A stretch of 5,765 nt of DNA. Origin: Pseudomonadota bacterium (lineage in GTDB: Bacteria > Pseudomonadota > Alphaproteobacteria > Sphingomonadales > Sphingomonadaceae). Within the stretch, counting starts at the first letter, position 1; each line of letters begins with the position of its first letter. The position numbers were made by a program, and so were the translations under genes. The DNA is taken from positions 1-5,765 of the forward strand of contig JAFABD010000057.1 in NCBI GenBank assembly GCA_023426225.1, given 5' to 3'. The notes below the pieces were generated by a model that was not told where the DNA came from, did not search any database, and worked only from the letters and a program-made list of their open reading frames with translations. Below are positions 1 to 4,580 of this stretch, piece by piece.

Positions 1-11
1 AGCCACCGCCG

Positions 12-30
12 GTCCCCCCGCCGCGGGGAC
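12..30. other. GC-rich hairpin downstream of msrC
   Basis: GTCCCC at 12-17 pairs with GGGGAC at 25-30 across a 7-nt loop. It is the second of two hairpins that minus-strand transcription meets after the msrC stop. No T-tract follows it on the minus strand inside the window, so it may be an RNA 3'-end stabiliser or chance structure in very GC-rich DNA. The 82 bases from 1 to 82 hold no gene that I can support. Confidence 0.3.
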
Positions 31-61
31 GCCGCGCGCGCCGCCTCGCCGGTCGATCCGC

Positions 62-76
62 CGTGCCGCCGGCACG
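62..76 (-). terminator. Hairpin just after msrC stop, possible 3'-end element
   Basis: A perfect 6-bp inverted repeat (CGTGCC / GGCACG) with a 3-nt loop starts 6 nt after the stop codon of the methionine sulfoxide reductase gene on the minus strand. The position suits a transcript 3' end. There is no U-tract, so a classical intrinsic terminator is not shown. It could act as a 3' stability hairpin or as part of a pair with the hairpin at 12-30. Confidence 0.35.
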
Positions 77-82
77 CCGGGC

Positions 83-574
83 TCAGCCGATCCGCGGCGC
101 CAGGATCCGCATCAGCGCCTCGCACCCGGCCGCGTCGCCAGCGTCGAACCGCGCCGGATTGGGGCTGTCGAGGTCGAGCACGCCCAGCAGCACGCCCTGA
201 TGGACGATCGGCACCACCAGTTCGGACCGGCTCGCCGCGTCGCACGCGATATGCCCGGCAAAGGCATGGACATCGTCGACAAGCTGCGTCTCGCGCGTCG
301 CCGCGGCGGTGCCGCACACGCCCTTGCCGAACGGGATGCGGATGCACGCGGTCTTGCCCTGGAACGGCCCCAGCACCAGCGTCTCGCCGACATTGCGATA
401 GAATCCGGCCCAGTTGAGGTCGGGCAGGAACTGCCACAGCAACGCCGCGGTGTTGGCCATGTTGGCGATCGCGTCGGGTTCGTCCGCGGTCAGCGAATCG
501 AGCGCGGCCGCAAGCTCGCGGTAAAGGTCGGCCTTGTCGCCGCCGGAGATGTCAAAGCTGTACATGCCGCGCAT
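83..574 (-). CDS. msrC: Free methionine-(R)-sulfoxide reductase (fRMsr), GAF fold
   Basis: This 163-residue protein reduces the R isomer of free methionine sulfoxide to methionine in the cytoplasm, normally drawing electrons from thioredoxin. It is a single GAF-like domain close to the length of E. coli MsrC (YebR). Family hallmarks are visible: NWAGFY at 54-59, TLVLGPFQGK at 65-74, an ACIRIPFGKGVCGTA stretch from 76, and GHIACDAASRSE around 107-118. Cys77, Cys87 and Cys111 have the same 10 and 24 spacing as the E. coli catalytic and resolving cysteines (84, 94, 118), so the enzyme should be active rather than a cysteine-free GAF sensor. Met4 is an alternative start; neither start has a strong Shine-Dalgarno sequence, which fits translation coupled to arfB 40 bp upstream. 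It is probably the last gene of a three-gene minus-strand operon. Confidence 0.93.
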   Translation of the reverse strand: MRGMYSFDISGGDKADLYRELAAALDSLTADEPDAIANMANTAALLWQFLPDLNWAGFYRNVGETLVLGPFQGKTACIRIPFGKGVCGTAAATRETQLVDDVHAFAGHIACDAASRSELVVPIVHQGVLLGVLDLDSPNPARFDAGDAAGCEALMRILAPRIG

Positions 575-614
575 GTAGGGCGTCCGGTGCGCCGAGGGAA
601 CGGGGCGCGCCCGC

Positions 615-1040
615 TCAATCCACCCGCACGCGCCCGCGCCCCGCCTTCACGGCGCTGCGGCCCTTCTTGGCGTCGACGCGGCGCGCCTTGGCGGCCTTGC
701 TCGGCTTGGTCGGGCGCCGCTTCTTGGGCACCAGCGTCGCTTCCTGGATCAGCGCGATCAGCCGTTCGCGCGCATCCTGGCGGTTGAGCAGTTGCGACCG
801 CGCGCCTTCGCTGCGCAGCACCAGCACGCCGTCGCTCGTCAGCCGCGATCCGGCGAGCACCGCCAGCCGCGCCTTCACCGCTTCGGGCAGGTTGGGCGAT
901 TGCGCCACGTCGAAACGCAGCATCACCGCGCTGTCGGTGGTGTTGACGTGCTGGCCGCCCGGCCCGCCCGCGCGGACGAAGCTTTCCTCGATCTCGTCGC
1001 TGTCGATCGCGATCGCGCGCGTGATGCGGATCCACGCCAT
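615..1040 (-). CDS. arfB: Alternative ribosome-rescue factor ArfB (peptidyl-tRNA hydrolase)
   Basis: This 141-residue protein is the size of E. coli ArfB (YaeJ, 140 aa). ArfB enters the A site of ribosomes stalled on mRNAs without a stop codon and hydrolyses the peptidyl-tRNA. The catalytic GGQ motif is residues 28-30 within RAGGPGGQHVNT, the class I release-factor signature. Residues from about 106 to 139 form a tail very rich in Lys and Arg; in the family this tail occupies the empty mRNA channel and senses the absence of message. The start at 1040 is chosen because GGGAG lies 9 nt upstream and because MAWIRIT is the usual family N-terminus; a longer reading of the frame upstream has no family similarity. 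It lacks the codon-recognition domains of RF1/RF2, so it is not a release factor. It lies 59 bp after the pseudouridine synthase gene and 40 bp before msrC, on the same strand. Confidence 0.94.
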   Translation of the reverse strand: MAWIRITRAIAIDSDEIEESFVRAGGPGGQHVNTTDSAVMLRFDVAQSPNLPEAVKARLAVLAGSRLTSDGVLVLRSEGARSQLLNRQDARERLIALIQEATLVPKKRRPTKPSKAAKARRVDAKKGRSAVKAGRGRVRVD

Positions 1041-1049
1041 GCGGCCCGG

Positions 1050-1054
1050 CTCCC
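1050..1054 (-). promoter_or_regulatory. Ribosome binding site of arfB
   Basis: GGGAG on the minus strand lies 9 nt before the ATG at 1040. It decides the start of arfB against a much longer upstream reading of the same frame. Confidence 0.7.
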
Positions 1055-1099
1055 GCGGCTCAGCGGCCGTCGCGCGGGGCGCGCGTGCCGGTCGCGGCC

Positions 1100-1750
1100 T
1101 CAGCCATGGTCGAACCCCGCCGCGGCGAAACGTTCGGGCATCGGCGCCTGGCCGTGCACGTCGGGCTTGCCCGCGCGCGGCACCGTCAGCTCGGCGGCAT
1201 GGAGCATCAGCGCGGGGCCGCCGCGGCCATAGACGGGGTCGCCCAGGATCGGGATGCCCAGCCCCTCGGCAGCGTGGACGCGGATCTGGTGCGTGCGTCC
1301 GGTTTCGGGAAAGAAGGCGACCAGCGCGCGGCCCGCATTTTCGGCGATCAGCTTCCACCGCGTCCGCGCGGGCTTGCCCCGCGGATCGCCGCGCATCCGC
1401 CAGCCGGTCTCGGCGGTCGACGTCTTGGCGAGCGGCAGGTCGATCGCGCCGCTCGGTTGCGCGGGAACGCCGTCGAGGATCGCCAGATAGCGTTTGGTGA
1501 CCGCGCCCGCCTCGAACGCCTGGGCAAAGCGGCGCAGCGCCTTGGGGTTGCGCGCGAGCAACAGGCAGCCGCTCGTGTCGCGGTCGAGCCGGTGGACGGG
1601 CACCGGCGCGCGCTGGAATCCGAAACGCAGCGCGTCGAGCCGGTCCTCCAGGCTCGGTGCGCGGTCGCGCGGGCGGTCGACCGGCAGCCCTGCGGGCTTG
1701 TCCAGCACGATTGCCTCGCCGTCGATGAAGAGTACCCGGTCCTGCAGCAT
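1100..1750 (-). CDS. RluA-family RNA pseudouridine synthase
   Basis: This 216-residue enzyme isomerises uridine to pseudouridine in rRNA and/or tRNA. The catalytic motif HRLDRDTSG is at 53-61, with Asp56 as the predicted catalytic aspartate. Other family marks are VLDKPAGLPV at 15-24, GRTHQIRVH at 151-159 and LGDPVYG at 169-175. There is no N-terminal S4 RNA-binding domain, and the length is near that of E. coli RluA (219 aa, 23S U746 and tRNA U32). That makes an RluA-like substrate range possible, but the target cannot be read from sequence, so no symbol is given. The start at 1750 is set by AGGAAGG two bases before the ATG and by the usual MLQDRVLFID-type N-terminus; the frame extends upstream through the G-rich intergenic region, but that part is not protein-like. 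It is probably the first gene of an operon with arfB and msrC. Confidence 0.93.
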   Translation of the reverse strand: MLQDRVLFIDGEAIVLDKPAGLPVDRPRDRAPSLEDRLDALRFGFQRAPVPVHRLDRDTSGCLLLARNPKALRRFAQAFEAGAVTKRYLAILDGVPAQPSGAIDLPLAKTSTAETGWRMRGDPRGKPARTRWKLIAENAGRALVAFFPETGRTHQIRVHAAEGLGIPILGDPVYGRGGPALMLHAAELTVPRAGKPDVHGQAPMPERFAAAGFDHG

Positions 1751-1752
1751 CG

Positions 1753-1759
1753 CCTTCCT
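1753..1759 (-). promoter_or_regulatory. Ribosome binding site of the pseudouridine synthase
   Basis: AGGAAGG on the minus strand, with its AGGA core 5 nt from the ATG at 1750, is a near-ideal Shine-Dalgarno sequence. It fixes the start well inside the longer open frame. Confidence 0.75.
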
Positions 1760-1831
1760 ATAGCGGGTTGCGCCCAAAGCGGAAGGACGCGGGTGCGGCG
1801 GCGCGGGGTCGAATGGAGAGTCGAATCGAAA

Positions 1832-1869
1832 AGGGGCGGCCGGGTCGGGGGGGAACCCGGGCCGCCCCT
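1832..1869 (-). terminator. Strong hairpin with T-tract, probable wrbA terminator
   Basis: The arms 1832-1845 and 1855-1869 pair over 14 bp with one bulged base and a 9-nt loop. Read on the minus strand, the hairpin runs into TTTT at 1832-1829, which fits an intrinsic terminator for wrbA, whose stop codon is at 1935-1937. It should separate wrbA from the pseudouridine synthase operon that begins at 1750. On the plus strand the loop carries a run of seven G. Confidence 0.65.
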
Positions 1870-1874
1870 CGGGG

Positions 1875-1926
1875 GCCGGTCGCATGCGCGGGGGGAGGGG
1901 GGGGACTCCCCGTCCGCGCGACCGGC
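1875..1926. repeat. Long imperfect inverted repeat after wrbA
   Basis: Perfect 9-bp outer arms, GCCGGTCGC at 1875-1883 and GCGACCGGC at 1918-1926, enclose further pairing segments: CGCGG at 1887-1891 with CCGCG at 1914-1918 as an alternative register, and GGGGAG at 1892-1897 with CTCCCC at 1906-1911. It starts 8 nt beyond the wrbA stop codon. With the hairpin at 1832-1869 it makes two tandem stem-loops after the gene. No T-tract follows this one on the minus strand, so it may stabilise the 3' end or assist the second hairpin. Confidence 0.55.
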
Positions 1927-1934
1927 GGTCCGCT

Positions 1935-2537
1935 TTACTTGGCCAGCTTCGCCGCAACCTCGGCGATCTGGCGGCCCTGATAACGCGCGCCTTCGAGTTC
2001 GGTTTCGCTCGGGCTGCGGCTGCCGTCGCCGGCGGCGAGCGTCGTCGCGCCATAGGGGGCGCCGCCGACCACTTCGTCCATCCGCATCTGGCCCTGGAAG
2101 CCATAGTTGAGGCCGACGACGACCAGCCCGAAGTGCATCAGGTTGGTGATGATCGAGAACAGCGTCGTTTCCTGGCCGCCATGCTGGCTCGCGGTCGAGG
2201 TGAACGCGCCGCCCACCTTGCCGTTGAGCGCGCCCGATGCCCAGACGCCGCCGGCGGTGTCGAGGAACGCTGCCATCTGGCTCGCCATCCGGCCGAAGCG
2301 GGTGGGGGCACCCATGATGATCGCGTCATACTGCGTCAGCGCCTGCGCGTTCTCGATCACCGGGTGCGGCGAATCGGTCTTGAAGTGCGCGGCGGCGACG
2401 ACTTCGGCCGGCGCGGTCTCGGGGACGCGGCGGATATCGACCTCGGCGCCGGTGCTGCGCGCACCCTCGGCGACGGCTTCCGCCATCTGCTCGAGATGGC
2501 CGTAGGACGAGTAATAGAGGACGAGCACTTTGGTCAT
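1935..2537 (-). CDS. wrbA: NAD(P)H:quinone oxidoreductase, WrbA type (FMN flavoprotein)
   Basis: This 200-residue protein matches the length of E. coli WrbA (198 aa). WrbA is a tetrameric cytoplasmic FMN enzyme that reduces quinones by two electrons, avoiding semiquinone radicals. Visible family features are the phosphate-binding loop SSYGH at 10-14 after the first beta strand (KVLVLYY), APTRFG at 77-82, the TSTASQHGGQE segment at 113-123, and GGAPYGATT at 158-166. Start support is good: AGGGAG lies 8 nt before the ATG. The pirin gene lies 128 bp upstream on the same strand and a divergent LysR regulator lies beyond it, so the three probably form a quinone or electrophile response unit; this is inference from arrangement. 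Two hairpins follow the gene, one with a T-tract. No residue known to be essential appears to be missing. Confidence 0.95.
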   Translation of the reverse strand: MTKVLVLYYSSYGHLEQMAEAVAEGARSTGAEVDIRRVPETAPAEVVAAAHFKTDSPHPVIENAQALTQYDAIIMGAPTRFGRMASQMAAFLDTAGGVWASGALNGKVGGAFTSTASQHGGQETTLFSIITNLMHFGLVVVGLNYGFQGQMRMDEVVGGAPYGATTLAAGDGSRSPSETELEGARYQGRQIAEVAAKLAK

Positions 2538-2545
2538 TGGAACGG

Positions 2546-2551
2546 CTCCCT
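2546..2551 (-). promoter_or_regulatory. Ribosome binding site of wrbA
   Basis: AGGGAG on the minus strand, 8 nt from the ATG at 2537, is a strong Shine-Dalgarno sequence. It implies independent translation of wrbA rather than coupling to the pirin gene. Confidence 0.7.
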
Positions 2552-2570
2552 TTGTGGTGTGAATTGCGGG

Positions 2571-2620
2571 TTTGGGACGGTTTTTGCCGGTGAACGGCGG
2601 TTTTTGACGGCGAATGGCGG
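2571..2620. repeat. 20-bp imperfect tandem repeat with phased A/T-tracts
   Basis: Two full units lie at 2581-2600 and 2601-2620 (TTTTTGCCGGTGAACGGCGG and TTTTTGACGGCGAATGGCGG, 17 of 20 identical). A half unit is at 2571-2580, and a degenerate half at 2560-2570. The T5 runs repeat every 20 bp, with weaker T-runs at 2571 and 2622, so they fall on about the same face of the helix. The repeat fills the gap between the pirin stop and the wrbA start, where a wrbA promoter would sit. It could be a bent-DNA element, a binding site array or a decayed repeat. I see no convincing -35/-10 pair here. Confidence 0.6.
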
Positions 2621-2665
2621 CTTTGGTCCCGCCATTGGGGCGGGTTTCCGGCCCGGCGGGCGGGG

Positions 2666-3364
2666 TCAGGCGCTGTCGACCAGCACGATCTCGGCGTCCT
2701 CGATCGCGGCGATTTCCAGCCGCTGGCCGCCCGTGATCGCCGCGCCGTCGCGGGCTTCCAGCCGCGTCTCGCCCAGCGTCACCACGCCGCGCGCCACCAC
2801 CAGATAGGCGTGGCGACCGGCCGCGACGGCGTGCTCGACGCTCGTGCCGCCGCGCAGCGTCGCGCCCAGAACCCGCGCATTTGCGCGGATCGGCAGCGCC
2901 TCGTCGTCCTCGGCATAGCCCGATGCAAGCGGCACCAGCCGCCCGTCGCGCGCCTCGCGCGGAAAGGGCTTGGTTCCCCAGCTCGGCCGCCCGCCGCGCT
3001 CGCGCGGCTCGATCCAGATCTGGAACAGCGTCGTCGTTTCGGGCTCCAGATTGTACTCGGCATGGCGCACGCCTTCGCCCGCACTCATCACCTGCACGTC
3101 CCCGGCGCCCGTCCGCCCGGTATTCCCCATCGAATCCTGATGCGTGATCGCGCCGCTGCGGACATAGGTGATGATCTCCATGTCGCGATGCCCGTGCGGC
3201 GGAAATCCGGTGTTGGGCGCGATCTCGTCATCGTTCCACACGCGCAGCGCACCCCAGCTCATCCGCGCCGGATCATAATAATCGGCAAAGCTGAAATGGT
3301 GGTGCGCGTTCAGCCAGCCGTGGTCGGCATGGCCCAGGCGCGAAAAGGGGCGTTTCTCGATCAT
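2666..3364 (-). CDS. Pirin family protein, YhhW-type quercetin 2,3-dioxygenase-like bicupin
   Basis: This 232-residue bicupin is nearly the length of E. coli YhhW (231 aa). Predicted metal ligands are His57, His59, His101 and Glu103, identical in numbering to the ligands described for YhhW, so the N-terminal cupin should bind a metal. The N-terminal half carries FPPHGHRDMEIITYV (54-68), the region TGAGDVQVMSAGEGVRHAE (85-103) and FQIWIEP (114-120). The C-terminal half (about 160-232) is a degenerate second cupin without obvious ligands, as usual for pirins. Members of this type cleave the flavonol quercetin in vitro; the natural substrate is uncertain. The ATG at 3364 has GGAG 10 nt upstream. 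The gene is divergent from a LysR regulator and upstream of wrbA on the same strand, suggesting a role in handling quinones or aromatic electrophiles, which is inference. Confidence 0.94.
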   Translation of the reverse strand: MIEKRPFSRLGHADHGWLNAHHHFSFADYYDPARMSWGALRVWNDDEIAPNTGFPPHGHRDMEIITYVRSGAITHQDSMGNTGRTGAGDVQVMSAGEGVRHAEYNLEPETTTLFQIWIEPRERGGRPSWGTKPFPREARDGRLVPLASGYAEDDEALPIRANARVLGATLRGGTSVEHAVAAGRHAYLVVARGVVTLGETRLEARDGAAITGGQRLEIAAIEDAEIVLVDSA

Positions 3365-3423
3365 CTCGGCGACACTCCGTCGGCTACGAGGCTTCAGATA
3401 GGCGTCGCCGACGACGCGCGAAA

Positions 3424-3450
3424 TGGAAACCTTGGAAACCGATCGTTTCC
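3424..3450. promoter_or_regulatory. Candidate operator in the pirin/LysR divergent region
   Basis: TGGAAACC occurs twice in direct repeat (3424-3431 and 3433-3440), and the second copy forms an inverted repeat with GTTTCC (GGAAAC at 3434-3439, 5-nt spacer, GTTTCC at 3445-3450). Such symmetry between a LysR gene and its divergent neighbour is where an autoregulatory operator is expected. A textbook T-N11-A box is not evident, so binding by this LysR protein is inferred from position and symmetry only. Confidence 0.5.
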
Positions 3451-3461
3451 GATGCTACGCT
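3432..3461 (+). promoter_or_regulatory. Candidate promoter of the LysR gene
   Basis: TTGGAA (3432-3437) as -35 and TACGCT (3456-3461) as -10, with an 18-bp spacer and a TGC extended -10 just before it, fit a housekeeping sigma promoter. The -35 lies inside the GGAAAC dyad, so a protein bound there would compete with RNA polymerase, which fits negative autoregulation. The predicted leader is about 25 nt and includes GGGAAG at 3482-3487, 6 nt before the ATG. No comparably good promoter was found for pirin on the other strand. Confidence 0.45.
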
Positions 3462-3493
3462 CCACGCGCGCAACAAGGGGCGGGAAGCACGCA

Positions 3494-4441
3494 ATGAAGC
3501 TGCCGGACTTCGAGGCTTGGGCGATTTTTGCCAGCGTGGTCGAACATCGTTCGTTCAGCGGCGCGGCCGAGGCGCTCGCGGTGTCGAAGGCGACCGTGTC
3601 CAAGGCCGTCGCGCGGCTCGAGGCGCGGCTGGGAACTGCGCTGTTCCACCGCACCTCGCGCCGGTTGACGCTCACCGAAAGCGGCCATGCGCTTGCCGAA
3701 CATGCCAAGCGCCTGCTCACCGACGGCGAGGCGGCCGAGGAGGCGGCGTTCGAAAGCGCAGGCGCGCCGGTGGGGCTGATCCGCGTCGCGGCCCCGCTCA
3801 CCTTCGGCATCCGCCACCTTGCGCCGCTGCTCGCCGAGTTCATGGAAGCGCACCCTGGCATCCGCATCGACCTGCGGCTCTCGGACACGCGCGTCGACAT
3901 TGTGGGCGAGGGGATCGACGTCGCGGTGCGCATCGCCGAGCTTCCCGACAGTTCGCTGCGCGCGCGGCGGCTGGGGGCAGTGCGCGGCTATGTCGTTGGG
4001 GCCCCCGCCTATTTCGACCGGATGGGGCGGCCCGCCCATCCGGCCGACCTCGCGCGCCATGCCTGCCTTATCTATACCAACACCGCGGCGCCCGAACTTT
4101 GGCGTTTCCGTCGCGCGGGCGGCGAGGAGGCGGTGGTTCGCGTCGACGGCCCGCTGCGCACCGACAGCGGCGATTCGATGCTGCCGGCCTTGCGCGCGGG
4201 GCTGGGCGTGGCGCGACTGCCCGATTTCCTGGTGGACGAGGATCTGGCCGCCGGCCGGCTCGAGGCGGTGCTCGACGCGTGGCGCTGGGGCGCGCCCGCG
4301 CTCCACCTCATCACGCCGCCGGGCACGCTGCGCCCCGCCCGCGTCGAGGCGCTGCTCGCCTTTCTCGCGGACCGGCTCCGGCGGCTGTGCGATGCGGCCC
4401 GTGCGTCCGAACCGGAAACCGACGTTCCGGAGAATGCCTGA
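3494..4441 (+). CDS. LysR-family transcriptional regulator
   Basis: This 315-residue protein has LysR family architecture. The winged helix-turn-helix occupies residues 1-60, with the helix-turn-helix around SFSGAAEALAVSKATVSKAV (20-39) and the wing near FHRTSRRLTLTESG (51-64). A linker helix follows, then a substrate-binding-like effector domain from about 93 to 295 (GLIRVAAPLTFGIRHLAPLL, then DTRVDIVGEGIDVAVRI). The effector domain resembles the CrgA-like LysR group; the ligand cannot be read from sequence. The start at 3494 is preferred because MKLPDFEAWAIFASVVE is the usual LysR N-terminus and GGGAAG lies 6 nt upstream. The frame stays open far upstream through the antisense of pirin, but that extension is not real. 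The gene is divergent from pirin with 129 bp between, the usual arrangement for a regulator and its target, so it probably controls pirin and perhaps wrbA and itself. Confidence 0.93.
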   Translation: MKLPDFEAWAIFASVVEHRSFSGAAEALAVSKATVSKAVARLEARLGTALFHRTSRRLTLTESGHALAEHAKRLLTDGEAAEEAAFESAGAPVGLIRVAAPLTFGIRHLAPLLAEFMEAHPGIRIDLRLSDTRVDIVGEGIDVAVRIAELPDSSLRARRLGAVRGYVVGAPAYFDRMGRPAHPADLARHACLIYTNTAAPELWRFRRAGGEEAVVRVDGPLRTDSGDSMLPALRAGLGVARLPDFLVDEDLAAGRLEAVLDAWRWGAPALHLITPPGTLRPARVEALLAFLADRLRRLCDAARASEPETDVPENA

Positions 4442-4470
4442 AAACCGGTCGGGCAATCCGCCGTTCGCGG

Positions 4471-4485
4471 TTAGGCGGAAATTAA
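4471..4485. promoter_or_regulatory. CtrA box in the ctrA leader (autoregulation)
   Basis: TTAG-N7-TTAA, followed by C, matches the established CtrA consensus TTAA-N7-TTAAC at all but one defined position. It lies 96 bp before the ctrA start codon. On reading the window I saw TTAA only here and at 4511-4514, so a chance match in such GC-rich DNA is unlikely. The second half-site overlaps the candidate -35 region, the usual geometry for CtrA-activated promoters. Direct autoregulation of ctrA is known in Caulobacter. Confidence 0.7.
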
Positions 4486-4515
4486 CCTTTTGCCTTCAGA
4501 TGGGGTTAGGTTAAT
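4482..4515 (+). promoter_or_regulatory. Candidate ctrA promoter region
   Basis: This is the only AT-rich patch of the leader. TTAACC (4482-4487) could serve as -35, overlapping the CtrA box, with a -10 in TTAGGTTAAT (4506-4515); the best spacing is 18-19 bp to TTAGGT or TAGGTT. The heptamer GGTTAGG occurs at 4469-4475 and again at 4504-4510. The exact -10 is unclear. The expected untranslated leader is about 60 nt. No GANTC methylation site lies between the LysR stop and the ctrA start. Confidence 0.45.
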
Positions 4516-4567
4516 GAATTCGTCCCGCGCATCGGGCAACCGGACAGGCTCGGGGATGTGCGAGGAC

Positions 4568-4573
4568 AGGGGA
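4568..4573 (+). promoter_or_regulatory. Ribosome binding site of ctrA
   Basis: AGGGGA lies 7 nt before the ATG at 4581, with GAGGA a little further upstream. This is the strongest Shine-Dalgarno context in the window and fits a highly translated regulator. Confidence 0.75.
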
Positions 4574-4580
4574 ACCGGCG

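Noticed and set aside
1041..1358. Long upstream extension of arfB
   Set aside because: It overlaps the pseudouridine synthase gene in another frame, has Arg/Ala-rich sequence typical of GC-rich shadow frames, and the normal ArfB start has its own ribosome binding site.
1756..1765. TATAGG as -10 box for the pseudouridine synthase operon
   Set aside because: It overlaps the ribosome binding site and would start transcription at about the ATG. No acceptable -35 lies at the right distance.
1751..2104. N-terminal extension of the pseudouridine synthase
   Set aside because: It would run through two hairpins and into wrbA on the same strand. The frame is low-complexity Arg/Pro/Ala sequence, and a near-perfect Shine-Dalgarno sequence fixes the start at 1750.
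1085..2110. 341-residue plus-strand open frame antisense to the pseudouridine synthase
   Set aside because: It has no domain-like composition and ends in Arg/Gly-rich sequence; a GC-driven shadow frame.
2560..2620. CRISPR-like array in the pirin-wrbA gap
   Set aside because: Units are 20 bp, contiguous, few and imperfect, with no spacers and no cas genes nearby.
2628..2644. Terminator for pirin (CCCGCC / GGCGGG hairpin)
   Set aside because: The stem is only 6 bp and no T-tract follows it on the minus strand, so termination before wrbA is not supported.
1884..2807. 307-residue plus-strand open frame antisense to wrbA
   Set aside because: Its codons mirror wrbA and it crosses the G-rich hairpins and the 20-bp repeats. 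Long antisense frames are expected at this GC content.
2810..3493. N-terminal extension of the LysR gene to a 543-residue protein
   Set aside because: The extension is the antisense of pirin, has no recognisable domain, and the standard LysR N-terminus starts at 3494 with a ribosome binding site.
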